From assembly GCA_902619495.1 (NCBI GenBank), contig CACNEM010000004.1, forward strand, positions 1 through 64,000: a stretch of DNA of 64,000 nt, written 5' to 3'. This DNA is from an uncultured Pelagibacteraceae bacterium. GTDB taxonomy: Bacteria > Pseudomonadota > Alphaproteobacteria > Pelagibacterales > Pelagibacteraceae. Below are positions 52,486 through 62,124 of the stretch, piece by piece. The notes beneath the pieces are model-generated. The model worked only from the letters and a program-made list of their open reading frames with translations. It ran no database searches and was not told the origin of the DNA. The number at the start of each line of letters is the position of its first letter. Positions within the stretch are counted from its first letter, which is position 1. The translations under genes were made by a program, and so were the position numbers.

Positions 52486-53760
52486 ATGAATTTACAAGAA
52501 CTAAAGCAAAAAAACCCTGCAGAACTTATTAGTGAAGCTGAAAAATTAGGCATAGAAAATCCTAGCACTTTAAGGAAGCAAGAAATACTTTTTGCTATTT
52601 TAAAAAAATTAGCTGAGAAGAATGAACAGATTACTGCAACCGGTGTTCTAGAAGTTTTGCAAGATGGATTTGGTTTCTTAAGAGCAATAGAGTCTAATTA
52701 TCTTCCTGGACCAGACGATATATATGTTAGCCCAAGTCAGATCAGAAGATTTGGTTTAAGAACTGGGGACTCAGTTGAAGGTGAAATTAGAGGCCCTAAA
52801 GATGCAGAGAGATATTTTGCTCTTCTTAAGGTGAATAAAATTAATTTTGATGATCCCGATAAAGGAAAAAATAAAATTGCTTTTGATAATTTGACGCCGT
52901 TGTATCCTAATGAAAGAATAAAGTTAGAAGTCGAAACTACTAAAATAGAAAAAAAACCTGACAACACTGCAAGACTGATCGATCTCGTTAGTCCTATTGG
53001 GAAAGGACAAAGATCCTTAATAGTTTCACCTCCGAGAGCTGGTAAGACAATTATTCTTCAAAATATCGCACAATCTATTACAGCTAATCATCCTGAATGT
53101 TATCTGATGGTATTACTTATTGATGAGAGACCAGAAGAAGTAACTGATATGCAAAGATCTGTCAAAGGTGAAGTAGTTGCATCTACATTTGATGAACCAG
53201 CGTCTAGGCACGTTGCTGTTGCAGAGATGGTTATCGAAAAAGCCAAAAGATTAGTTGAACATAAAAAAGATGTAGTAATATTGCTCGACTCGATCACAAG
53301 ACTTGGAAGAGCATATAATGCTGTAATACCAAGTTCTGGAAAAGTTTTAACTGGAGGTGTAGACGCAAATGCACTGCAAAGACCCAAAAGATTTTTTGGA
53401 GCTGCAAGGAATGTTGAAGAAGGTGGTTCTCTCACAATAATTTCAACTGCATTAATAGATACTGGTAGCAGAATGGATGAAGTAATATTTGAAGAATTTA
53501 AAGGAACTGGTAATTCTGAATTAATATTAGACAGAAAAGTAGCGGATAAAAGAATTTATCCTGCACTAGATATTACAAGATCAGGCACTAGAAGAGAAGA
53601 ATTGCTGTTTGCAAAAGATGAACTTTCTAAAATGAATGTTTTAAGAAGAATCATAAGTCCTATGGGTACAATGGATGGTATAGAATTTTTAATCTCAAAA
53701 CTAAAGAATACAAAAAATAATTCAGATTTTTTTGACTCTATGAACAAATCTGCTAATTAA
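52486..53760 (+). CDS. rho: Transcription termination factor Rho (start corrected from 52426)
   Basis: [41 protein letters not shown]. Confidence 0.98.
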   Translation: MNLQELKQKNPAELISEAEKLGIENPSTLRKQEILFAILKKLAEKNEQITATGVLEVLQDGFGFLRAIESNYLPGPDDIYVSPSQIRRFGLRTGDSVEGEIRGPKDAERYFALLKVNKINFDDPDKGKNKIAFDNLTPLYPNERIKLEVETTKIEKKPDNTARLIDLVSPIGKGQRSLIVSPPRAGKTIILQNIAQSITANHPECYLMVLLIDERPEEVTDMQRSVKGEVVASTFDEPASRHVAVAEMVIEKAKRLVEHKKDVVILLDSITRLGRAYNAVIPSSGKVLTGGVDANALQRPKRFFGAARNVEEGGSLTIISTALIDTGSRMDEVIFEEFKGTGNSELILDRKVADKRIYPALDITRSGTRREELLFAKDELSKMNVLRRIISPMGTMDGIEFLISKLKNTKNNSDFFDSMNKSAN

Positions 53761-53765
53761 GAAAC

Positions 53766-54443
53766 TTATTGGATTGTCTGGTTATTTAAATTAGCATCAT
53801 ATAAATAAAAACTAATTATACTCTCTAAAGTCTTGACTTTTTCCTTTATTGTTATTGCTTCTAAAAGTTTTTGTTTCTCCTCATTAGTAATAGGCGAAAT
53901 CATCGAAAGCGTATTTATTTTTTGAACGTCATCTAATTTTTCAAATTCTCTCCAATTTAGCAACAACCCATTCTTTTTAAAAAAAATTTTTGTTTTATCC
54001 ATTAAATTTGAAATATCTTGATCATTGTTTGGACTTTTTAAATCTGTTTCAAAGTTTTTGTAATCAACCTTAAATTCTCTGTATAACTTTTTATTTTCAA
54101 TTTCTTCTATTATTTTAAATCTGGTTATACCAGTAAGATTTATTAAAATTCTTCCGTCCTTGCTTTTTTGATAATCACTAATTTTTCCAAGACAACCAAT
54201 CTTGTAAACTTCATTATCACTTTTTTGAGATTGAACCATACCCATAAGCTTGTCTTTATTATAAGTATCATTAACTAAATCCAAATATCTTTGTTCAAAT
54301 ATATTTAATGGTAGATTTGTTTTAGGAAAATAAATAACTCCACTCAAAGGAAAGACCGGGATTACGTTCGGAAGGTTTTTCATCAAATCATTATAGTAAA
54401 AATTTTTAACTATCGATAGCGACATTTTATTATGATTGACCAC
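53766..54443 (-). CDS. Lon N-terminal-like (LON substrate-binding) domain protein; start possibly 54383
   Basis: LPNVIPVFPLSGVIYFPKTNLPLNIFEQRYL. Confidence 0.88.
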   Translation of the reverse strand: MVNHNKMSLSIVKNFYYNDLMKNLPNVIPVFPLSGVIYFPKTNLPLNIFEQRYLDLVNDTYNKDKLMGMVQSQKSDNEVYKIGCLGKISDYQKSKDGRILINLTGITRFKIIEEIENKKLYREFKVDYKNFETDLKSPNNDQDISNLMDKTKIFFKKNGLLLNWREFEKLDDVQKINTLSMISPITNEEKQKLLEAITIKEKVKTLESIISFYLYDANLNNQTIQ

Positions 54444-54465
54444 TAAGAAGGCTTTGTAATATACT
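54436..54465 (+). promoter_or_regulatory. Sigma70-like promoter of tRNA-Gly
   Basis: TTGACC-N18-TATACT ending 11 nt before the mature tRNA 5' end. Confidence 0.55.
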
Positions 54466-54476
54466 TAGTTAAATTT

Positions 54477-54551
54477 GCGGGCATAGCTCAGTGGTAGAGC
54501 GTCTCGTTGCCAACGAGAAGGTCGAGGGTTCGAACCCCTTTGCCCGCTCCA
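54477..54551 (+). tRNA. tRNA-Gly(GCC), CCA encoded
   Basis: Acceptor GCGGGCA/TGCCCGC, anticodon arm CTCGT-TGCCAAC-GAG, T-loop GGTTCGAACCCC, 3' TCCA. Confidence 0.96.
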
Positions 54552-54569
54552 TTATAATGATTTTTAATT

Positions 54570-54908
54570 ATGTCTGATTTATCAAAAAAGAAATGTGTTG
54601 CTTGTGATGGAAATATTCCGCCTTTTGATAAAAGCGAAATACACAAATATTTAAAAAAAGTTGATGGTTGGGATGTAAAAACAAATAATGATGAAAGCTT
54701 TTACTTAATCAAAGATTTTAAATTTAAAAACTTTGAAGAAAGTCAAAATTTTATAAATAAAGTTGGCAACATAGCTGAAGAAGAAAATCATCACCCTGAT
54801 ATATCCTTTGGTTGGGGATACTGTAAAATTAAAATTTTTACCCACGCTATCAAAGGACTTGCAGAGAGTGATTTTATTTTAGCTGCAAAAATAGATAAAA
54901 TTAATTAG
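54570..54908 (+). CDS. Pterin-4a-carbinolamine dehydratase
   Basis: EEENHHPDISFGWGYCKIKIFTHAIKGLAESDF. Confidence 0.95.
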   Translation: MSDLSKKKCVACDGNIPPFDKSEIHKYLKKVDGWDVKTNNDESFYLIKDFKFKNFEESQNFINKVGNIAEEENHHPDISFGWGYCKIKIFTHAIKGLAESDFILAAKIDKIN

Positions 54909-56455
54909 TGATTAAAATGTCTTATACCAGTAAAAAACATTTTAATTTTTGCTTTATTAGCTAAATTTATAATCTCTTGATCTTTAATTGAACCACCTGG
55001 TTGGACTATTGTTTTTACACCAGCTTTAATAAGAGTGTTTACTCCATCCACAAAAGGAAAAAAAGCATCTGATGCAGCTATTGAATTTTTAATTTTAGAG
55101 GATTGGAATTGTTTAGCTTTTTGGACTGCAATTTTACAACTATCTAATCTACTTGGTTGACCAGCGCCAATTCCAATTGTTGAAAAATTTTTACACAAAA
55201 CAATTGCATTTGATTTGACATACTTGCAAACATTGAATGCAAAGTGAATTTCAGCTAACTCTTTTTTGTTAGGTTTTAGCTTGGTCACACATTTCAACTT
55301 TTTTTTGTCTATAATAACTTTATCCTTGCTCTGAAGTAAAAAAGAGCCGTCAAATGATTTTACAGAAGTGAGACTATTCATTTTAAAATTAGTAATATCA
55401 ATTATTCTTAAATTTTTCTTTTTTTTAAGTATTTCTAAAGATTGTTTCTCAAAGCCTTTCGCAAGTATAACTTCTAAAAAATTCTTATTTATTTCAGATG
55501 CAATTTTTTTGTTAATTTTATAATTACAAGCAATAACTCCCCCAAAAGCACTTATTGGATCAGATGCATAAGCATTTTTAAATGAACTTAATTGGTCCTT
55601 ATTTTCAGAAACACCACATGGGTTTGCATGTTTAATGATTACTGTTCCAGAATCTTTCTTCAATGAAGTTAAAATCTCTAAAGAAGCGAACATATCATTA
55701 TAATTGTTGTAACTTAGTTCTTTTCCATGAAGTTGAGCAAAACCTAATTGTTTATCGTTATAGTCACTTACGTAAATTGAGCTTTGTTGATGAGGATTTT
55801 CTCCGTATCTTAAATTTTGCAGTTTTCTTCCAAAAATTGTTTTTCTTTCGGGAAACTCAATATTTAATTTTTTATTAAACCAATTAGAAATCATTGCATC
55901 ATAATAAGCAGTAAGCCCAAATGCTTTTGAAGACATCAATTCCCGAAACTTTAAACTAGTTTTACCTTTATTTTGTTCTAACTCTCTAATCAAATTCAAG
56001 TAATCATTTTTATTTGTGATAATTGTTACATTTTTAAAGTTTTTTGCTGCTGCCCGAACCATTGTAGGCCCACCTATATCAATATTTTCTATAATATTTT
56101 TTGAGCTTTTTGAAAATCTCACGATCTTCTGGAACGGATAAAAGTTGACAACTATTAAATCAAGTGATGGAAACTTTTGTTTTTTCATTTCATTTTTATG
56201 AGTTTTGTTTTGTCTATCATGTAGAATTCCAGCGTGAATTTTTGGGTGTAATGTTTTTACTCTTCCATCCAGCATTTCCTTAAAGCCAGTATATTTACTC
56301 AATTCAGTACATTTATAACCAAGTCTTTTAATTGATTTGTAAGTACCGCCTGAGCTTATAATATTAATATTAAATTTTTTTAAATTTTTTAATAAAGGAA
56401 TAATATTTTCTTTATCAGAAACAGATATCAATGCATTTTTTATTTTCAATTTCAT
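54905..56455 (-). CDS. purH: AICAR transformylase/IMP cyclohydrolase (start corrected from 56482)
   Basis: ALISVSDKENIIPLLKNL, LDGRVKTLHPKIHAGIL, KHANPCGV. Confidence 0.97.
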   Translation of the reverse strand: MKLKIKNALISVSDKENIIPLLKNLKKFNINIISSGGTYKSIKRLGYKCTELSKYTGFKEMLDGRVKTLHPKIHAGILHDRQNKTHKNEMKKQKFPSLDLIVVNFYPFQKIVRFSKSSKNIIENIDIGGPTMVRAAAKNFKNVTIITNKNDYLNLIRELEQNKGKTSLKFRELMSSKAFGLTAYYDAMISNWFNKKLNIEFPERKTIFGRKLQNLRYGENPHQQSSIYVSDYNDKQLGFAQLHGKELSYNNYNDMFASLEILTSLKKDSGTVIIKHANPCGVSENKDQLSSFKNAYASDPISAFGGVIACNYKINKKIASEINKNFLEVILAKGFEKQSLEILKKKKNLRIIDITNFKMNSLTSVKSFDGSFLLQSKDKVIIDKKKLKCVTKLKPNKKELAEIHFAFNVCKYVKSNAIVLCKNFSTIGIGAGQPSRLDSCKIAVQKAKQFQSSKIKNSIAASDAFFPFVDGVNTLIKAGVKTIVQPGGSIKDQEIINLANKAKIKMFFTGIRHFNH

Positions 56456-56457
56456 CT

Positions 56458-58092
56458 TTAGATTTTTTTGGCTATTTCCCAATAAAAAGATTTATTTTTA
56501 TTTACTAAATTACCAGTAAAGGTTATACAAGTGCTATCTAATATTTTCTTTCCTCCTAAAAAAATACTTTTTTCTATCTCTAAGATCTCCTCCTTAACAG
56601 TAAAAATCAGCGATTTATTCTTTGATATTTGTAATAGTACACTATTTCCGCTCATAGTTTTAACAGCTGTGAGGGAGGGATTTAGATGAAATCTAAAATT
56701 GTATCTAATAGGCAATCCATCGCTTTTTTTGACAATGTGATCTATTCCCTGAAGATGATTTTTTTGTTTATCAATATAAATTTCTCTTTTATGGATACAT
56801 CTAAATTTTTTCTCATACCCATCGTGAAAAGTTGAACACCCTATATGATTAATATCATTTTTAATTTTTACTTCAGAAGTTTTAAAAGTATTTTTTATCG
56901 AACTACCATAAATGTTATTTAAAAGTTTGTTACTTTCAAATTTATTTATAGTTGTATCATTAATTGTAAGTGTAGAGTGACTTGCTGTAAATTTACTAAT
57001 AAGTTCCGCTTTTGCAGATATTTTATTTCCAAAACCGCAGTTCGTAATAATTTTAATTCCATCTAAGTAATATTCAAATGATAAAGGACCGGACTGGTAA
57101 TCTCTAGAAAAATTTTTACTTGGAGGACAACCAACATCAAAGTAAAAAGTTTGGTTTTTAACTTTAGCAAAAAATATTCCTCCAATAATATTTTTTTTGC
57201 TCTTTCTAGTTTTATTTAAATATTCCTCAAAATTATCTAAGTGAATTTCAGAGGCACCATTAAAAAAAGGTATACTATTATCTGGTGTTTTAATTAAGTT
57301 TAGACAAGTAAGATTTTTTTCAACAATATCTTCTAAAAATTCTGGAATATATTGTTGTGCGTCTTTTATACTTTCAAAACATAAAATTAAATATTTAGAC
57401 AAAAGAACTAGATGATTTGGATTTCTTGACAATGGAAATCCATCAGCATCAAAGTTATACTTAACAAATTTTTCTAATTCTTTAATACCTATTTCAAAAT
57501 TTTCTTTGTATTCTTTAAAAACTAAACCCGATAAAATTAAAGCTGCTAAAATTTCTATTTTTTTTATATGATCGTTCTCAAATCTTATATTTTTTTTTAA
57601 ATGATTACATTGTGAAATTATATTTAGGAAAAATTTTTTCTTAAAATCAAAAGTTCCGTTATTAATTATTATATCAACATTTAAAATCCAACTTATGACT
57701 CTAGAACTTAATGTTGAAGTCTCCCAGACGCCTCTTTTAAAGTTTGAATATTTTAACGACCATAGATATATTATTTTCTGAATATTTTTTCCGTCTGCCT
57801 TTCTGTCAATTAAATTGAGCCACAAAAAATTATGATAATCTTTAAGATTTTTATTTTTTCTTTCAATCCAAAATTCATTTGGATTTATTTCACTTATTTT
57901 AAAACTTTTCTTTTTGTAAGGTGATATTATTGAGAGTAAAAAAGGATTAGGACTAAAGTATATTTGCGTTGGTATTTTAGTCTTCAAAGAATTATTATAA
58001 AAACTTGTTGAAAAATAGATTTTTTTAACAAATTTTATTAAGCTGATTTGAATAGCTGCTAAATAATAATAGGCGCCTTTTAAGCCAAACAT
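56458..58092 (-). CDS. Heparinase II/III family protein
   Basis: Alpha-toroid-like N-terminus; C-terminal ASHSTLTINDTTINKFE and FRFHLNPSL motifs. Confidence 0.83.
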   Translation of the reverse strand: MFGLKGAYYYLAAIQISLIKFVKKIYFSTSFYNNSLKTKIPTQIYFSPNPFLLSIISPYKKKSFKISEINPNEFWIERKNKNLKDYHNFLWLNLIDRKADGKNIQKIIYLWSLKYSNFKRGVWETSTLSSRVISWILNVDIIINNGTFDFKKKFFLNIISQCNHLKKNIRFENDHIKKIEILAALILSGLVFKEYKENFEIGIKELEKFVKYNFDADGFPLSRNPNHLVLLSKYLILCFESIKDAQQYIPEFLEDIVEKNLTCLNLIKTPDNSIPFFNGASEIHLDNFEEYLNKTRKSKKNIIGGIFFAKVKNQTFYFDVGCPPSKNFSRDYQSGPLSFEYYLDGIKIITNCGFGNKISAKAELISKFTASHSTLTINDTTINKFESNKLLNNIYGSSIKNTFKTSEVKIKNDINHIGCSTFHDGYEKKFRCIHKREIYIDKQKNHLQGIDHIVKKSDGLPIRYNFRFHLNPSLTAVKTMSGNSVLLQISKNKSLIFTVKEEILEIEKSIFLGGKKILDSTCITFTGNLVNKNKSFYWEIAKKI

Positions 58093-58095
58093 TAA

Positions 58096-58758
58096 TTAAT
58101 TTTTTCTAAGTATCTCTATATTTTTTTTTAGGTCACCTTTATTTTCTTTAAAGATTGTTGATCCTGAAACTAGTATATTTGCCCCTGCTTGTTTTGCTAA
58201 AGTACAATTTTTAAAATTAATTCCTCCATCAATCTCTATATCTACTGATAAATTTTTTTTATTGATAATCTCTTTAACTTTTCTTGTTTTTTCAAGAACT
58301 TCTGGCATAAACTCCTGTCCACCAAATCCCGGTTCAACACTCATTATTAATACTAAATCTATTTTATCTAAATATTTTTCAATAAGATCTATTTTTGATT
58401 TTGGTTTTAATGAAATTCCTACTTTTTTATTTTCTTTTCTAATAAGTTCAATCGTATTTAGTGTGTCTTTTGTAGCTTCAGGATGGAAAGTTATTATATC
58501 TGCACCTGCATTTGCAAAGTCCTTAATAAAGTTATCTACTGGCGATATCATTAAGTGCACATCAAAAGTTTTTTGAGTCAGTGGTCTTAATTTCTTAATA
58601 ACTTCTGGACCAATAGTAAGATTAGGAACGAAATGACCATCCATAACATCGATATGTATGTAATCGGCACCCGCTTTTTCTAAAGAGATTACTTCACTAC
58701 CAAGTTTGCTAAAGTCAGCTGATAAAATAGACGGTGAAATTTTGATCACGTTACCCAT
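58096..58758 (-). CDS. rpe: Ribulose-phosphate 3-epimerase
   Basis: ISPSILSADFSKLGSEV, HIDVMDGHFVPNLTIGP, MSVEPGFGGQEF. Confidence 0.98.
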   Translation of the reverse strand: MGNVIKISPSILSADFSKLGSEVISLEKAGADYIHIDVMDGHFVPNLTIGPEVIKKLRPLTQKTFDVHLMISPVDNFIKDFANAGADIITFHPEATKDTLNTIELIRKENKKVGISLKPKSKIDLIEKYLDKIDLVLIMSVEPGFGGQEFMPEVLEKTRKVKEIINKKNLSVDIEIDGGINFKNCTLAKQAGANILVSGSTIFKENKGDLKKNIEILRKN

Positions 58759-58801
58759 CCTTTACTTATATTTTAATACAAAACTTTGTCAAAAATTAAG
58801 A

Positions 58802-59137
58802 TCAATTGAACAGTTGATATAATTGTCTCGAAAAATCACTTTCTAATGGAAATGCAAGCATTCCCCACACATCGTACCCAAGTATCCATGGCATAGCGTA
58901 AAACCTGAAAAGATAAAAGAACCATGCCACGTATAAAGCTATAAAAGGGCCAAATAAGAAACTTGGAGTAATAAATTTAAATAAATTAATTATTGGGTTC
59001 GTATATTTCACAAAAACTCTCATGAAAAAGAATGTGGAGTCCTCCCTTTGAAAAATATTCATGAAGGCTCGGCCAATAAGAGTCCACATTATTGTTCCTA
59101 ACACGTAGTCTAAAACTATTGCCCATGTTGGTATCAT
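58802..59137 (-). CDS. Conserved small membrane protein, function unknown
   Basis: Intact 111-aa ORF with several hydrophobic segments; YggT-like character only. Confidence 0.65.
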   Translation of the reverse strand: MIPTWAIVLDYVLGTIMWTLIGRAFMNIFQREDSTFFFMRVFVKYTNPIINLFKFITPSFLFGPFIALYVAWFFYLFRFYAMPWILGYDVWGMLAFPLESDFSRQLYQLFN

Positions 59138-59160
59138 ATTCTTAAAGTATCATGATTTAG

Positions 59161-59194
59161 GTAAAAAAAAAGGGGCGAAAAATTCGCCCCTTTT
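59161..59194 (-). terminator. Rho-independent terminator downstream of symporter operon
   Basis: AAAAGGGGCGAA-AAA-TTCGCCCCTTTT, 12-bp stem with T-tract on minus strand. Confidence 0.88.
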
Positions 59195-59213
59195 AATTTT
59201 AAATAATTATTTA

Positions 59214-61070
59214 TTAGTGTTGCTTACCAAGAATAGCCTTACCTGTCGGTATTCTTGTATCGTCTACTAATTTTTGTGTAGCTGGACTTGGCTCTTTAGT
59301 CATTAAACTGACTACCACCATTACAACTAAACAAATTGGTGCTCCAATTAAACCAAATCTTAAGTGGTCAATACCTAAGAAAGGAGTATTTACACCGCCC
59401 CATATTGGAACTGAGAATTTAGGGAACACCCACGTTAAGTAAACTGTTCCTGAAATAATTCCCGCCAAGATACCTGCGATTGCACCTTCTCTAGTAGCTC
59501 TCTTCCACCATACACCAAGTACAAGTGGGAAGAATAAACCTGACATTGCAAAGTCGAATGCCCAAGCAACCGAACCTAAGATACTTGTTAGCCTGAATGA
59601 GGCTATGTAAGCACCAGCAGCTCCGATTATTACTAGAAGTGTACGAGCAACTAATAGTCTTTTAGCAGTTTCCGCTTTTGGATTTATGATCTTGTAGTAA
59701 ATGTCGTGTGATAACGCATTTGAGATCGCTAAAACTAATCCATCGGCAGTTGACATGGCAGCAGCCATACCACCAGCAAACACTAGTCCTGAGATTACGA
59801 ACGGTAGACCTGCTACTTCTGGAGTAGCTAATACTACAACGTCACCTCTCATGAACCATTCGTTCAACTGAAGTATTCCGTCACCATTAAAGTCTGCTAT
59901 AAATACTTGCTTAACTTCAGACCATCTTTGTACCCACTCTATCGACTGAACTTCAGAAATAGATTTTCCGATAATTCCAGTTGGTAGATTTGGATCCATT
60001 AATGCCAATTTAGACAAAGTCGCTAACATAGGCGCTGAAGAGTAAAGTAAGAAAATAAAGAATAGCGACCAAGCTACTGATTTTCTTGCTGCTCTTACTG
60101 TAGGAGTTGTAAAGTATCTCATTAAGATATGAGGTAACGATGCAGTTCCCACCATCATACAAATCGCTAACGATAAGTATTTCCAGACAGCCATTCCACC
60201 TTCAGGTACTCCAGAGTGAGTTCCAGAGATGTATTTCAATCCTCCTGGTACCCCAGCTGCTTTCATATCTGCGGCGCTATTTTTAACTAGTCCAAATTGT
60301 TGTTCAAGTTCGCCAAGTCTTGCAACTTCATCACCTAACATTAAGTGAGGGAAAATTCCTCCACCTACGTTAGAACTAATCCAGAATACTGGTATTAAGT
60401 ATGCGATGATTAATACAATGTACTGAGCAACCTGTGTCCAAGTTACGGCTCTCATTCCACCAAGCATTGAACAGATAAGGATACTTATTAATCCTACCCA
60501 TACACCCGCTTCGAATGGAATTCCAAGAGCTCTAGAAGCAATTGTTCCCGTAGCATTAATTTGTGCTGTTACGTAAGTAAATGATGCTATAAAGAGCACG
60601 AATACTGATGCAGCTCTCACCGCATTTCCACCGTATCGTGTTCCGATAAAATCAGGAACTGTGTAACATCCAAACTTTCTTAGGTACGGAGCCATTAGAG
60701 TTGCAACAAGTACATATCCACCTGTCCAACCTACTAAGAAGGCCATATAAGTATAGCCACCAAAGTAAACTCCACCCGCTAAAGCTACGAATGATGCACC
60801 TGACATCCAGTCAGCTGCTGTTGCCATCCCGTTAAACACGGTTGGCACTTGTCTTCCTGCAACATAGTAGGCATCTACTTGAATGGTTCTTGATAAATAA
60901 CCGATTAAGGCATAAATCAATACCGTGAAAGCCACGAACATCACTCCGATGTTTTTAGCTGACACACCTGCTTGCTCTGCTAATGCCATCAAAATGATGA
61001 ACACTATAAAGCCACCAGTGTAGGTACCATATATTTTAGGAAGGTTTTGTATAAAATCTCCTTTAAACAT
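59214..61070 (-). CDS. Sodium:solute symporter (ActP-like, VC_2705-type subfamily)
   Basis: 618 aa SSS-family protein: YYVAGRQVPTVFNGMATAADWMSGASFVALAG; paired with DUF4212 small subunit. Confidence 0.92.
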   Translation of the reverse strand: MFKGDFIQNLPKIYGTYTGGFIVFIILMALAEQAGVSAKNIGVMFVAFTVLIYALIGYLSRTIQVDAYYVAGRQVPTVFNGMATAADWMSGASFVALAGGVYFGGYTYMAFLVGWTGGYVLVATLMAPYLRKFGCYTVPDFIGTRYGGNAVRAASVFVLFIASFTYVTAQINATGTIASRALGIPFEAGVWVGLISILICSMLGGMRAVTWTQVAQYIVLIIAYLIPVFWISSNVGGGIFPHLMLGDEVARLGELEQQFGLVKNSAADMKAAGVPGGLKYISGTHSGVPEGGMAVWKYLSLAICMMVGTASLPHILMRYFTTPTVRAARKSVAWSLFFIFLLYSSAPMLATLSKLALMDPNLPTGIIGKSISEVQSIEWVQRWSEVKQVFIADFNGDGILQLNEWFMRGDVVVLATPEVAGLPFVISGLVFAGGMAAAMSTADGLVLAISNALSHDIYYKIINPKAETAKRLLVARTLLVIIGAAGAYIASFRLTSILGSVAWAFDFAMSGLFFPLVLGVWWKRATREGAIAGILAGIISGTVYLTWVFPKFSVPIWGGVNTPFLGIDHLRFGLIGAPICLVVMVVVSLMTKEPSPATQKLVDDTRIPTGKAILGKQH

Positions 61071-61327
61071 TAGTCATCCTCTCTTTCTGAGAAACCATGT
61101 TCTTCGTCGATTTTTTCTTGTTTATTTGCAGTCCAAAACAAAATTATCACAAAGGCAAGAAGTGAACCTTGCGCAGTCATGTAATATGCTAGTGGATAGC
61201 CAAGAAAAGACATCGTGTTCAGTTCTGAACCAAACATGAAGATCACTAATGAGAAGAAAGCCCAAAGAACCAATGTTACTATCATATGGTTTTTGGTCTT
61301 ATTCCAATATGCGTCTTTATTTGACAT
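61070..61327 (-). CDS. DUF4212 symporter small subunit
   Basis: YWNKTKNHMIVTLVLWAFFSLVIFMFG...GYPLAYYMTAQGSLLAFVIILFW. Confidence 0.9.
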   Translation of the reverse strand: MSNKDAYWNKTKNHMIVTLVLWAFFSLVIFMFGSELNTMSFLGYPLAYYMTAQGSLLAFVIILFWTANKQEKIDEEHGFSEREDD

Positions 61328-61349
61328 ATTTCCCCCTATTTATTTTTTA

Positions 61350-61367
61350 ACTTTTTACGTAAAAAGT
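61350..61367. repeat. Perfect 18-bp palindrome upstream of symporter operon
   Basis: ACTTTTTACGTAAAAAGT. Confidence 0.85.
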
Positions 61368-61482
61368 ACTCTTGTTGCTGGGAAGCATACTCATTATGAG
61401 TTGAATTAAAAGAGAAAAAAGGACCCCAAAACCAAATTGAAATGCTATAAGACAAGTAAATAAAGGGTTTTTTAAATACAAC

Positions 61483-62124
61483 GTGAAATTGAATCTAAAT
61501 AAATTGCGAAACACTCTTAGAACCACTCTAATTAGCGTTTGGGAATATGTAATTCCGATTTGGAAAATTTCCGGTTTATTTAAAAGCATAAAATCAAAAA
61601 AGGATCTAGAAAATTTTATTCAAGAGAGATCTGCTCATGTTACTCAAACAACTCTCTACGGTTATTTAAAAACTAGAATTGGAGTTAAATATATAGCAAT
61701 GATGGAAGATGAAAGGTTTCTAAAGTCAATCAATATTGCAAAGTGGAATATTTATGTGGTTGCTTTAGCTGACTGTGCTTTTTATGTTTTTTCTTATTTG
61801 ATATCAGAAAAAAATTTAAAAGCAAATGACTGTAAGGAAATTTTTTTAAATATTATAGAAAAAGAAAAAAGCAACGGTCTAAGTGATGAAATTTATGAAA
61901 GTGCGAAAAAAAATTTTCTTCTGAGAATAGAAAAAGTGAATTTTCATAAGTATTATTTAGAAGATCCATTTAAAGAAAGCGGAGAAGCTTTATATTACTG
62001 GTCTCCAATAGCTGATGAATTAAAAACTCTAGATAAAAAAATTGTACTTAATTCAATCTCATTAAAATGGGGATTAATGAAAGATGAATTCAAAAAATTA
62101 ACCAAAGATTTAAATTTTAATTAA
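61483..62124 (+). CDS. Conserved protein of unknown function
   Basis: Intact 213-aa ORF between acsA and the symporter; no motif recognised. Confidence 0.7.
   Translation: MKLNLNKLRNTLRTTLISVWEYVIPIWKISGLFKSIKSKKDLENFIQERSAHVTQTTLYGYLKTRIGVKYIAMMEDERFLKSINIAKWNIYVVALADCAFYVFSYLISEKNLKANDCKEIFLNIIEKEKSNGLSDEIYESAKKNFLLRIEKVNFHKYYLEDPFKESGEALYYWSPIADELKTLDKKIVLNSISLKWGLMKDEFKKLTKDLNFN

Noticed and set aside
53100-53435. 111-aa minus-strand ORF inside rho
   Set aside because: Antisense shadow of strongly conserved rho codons.
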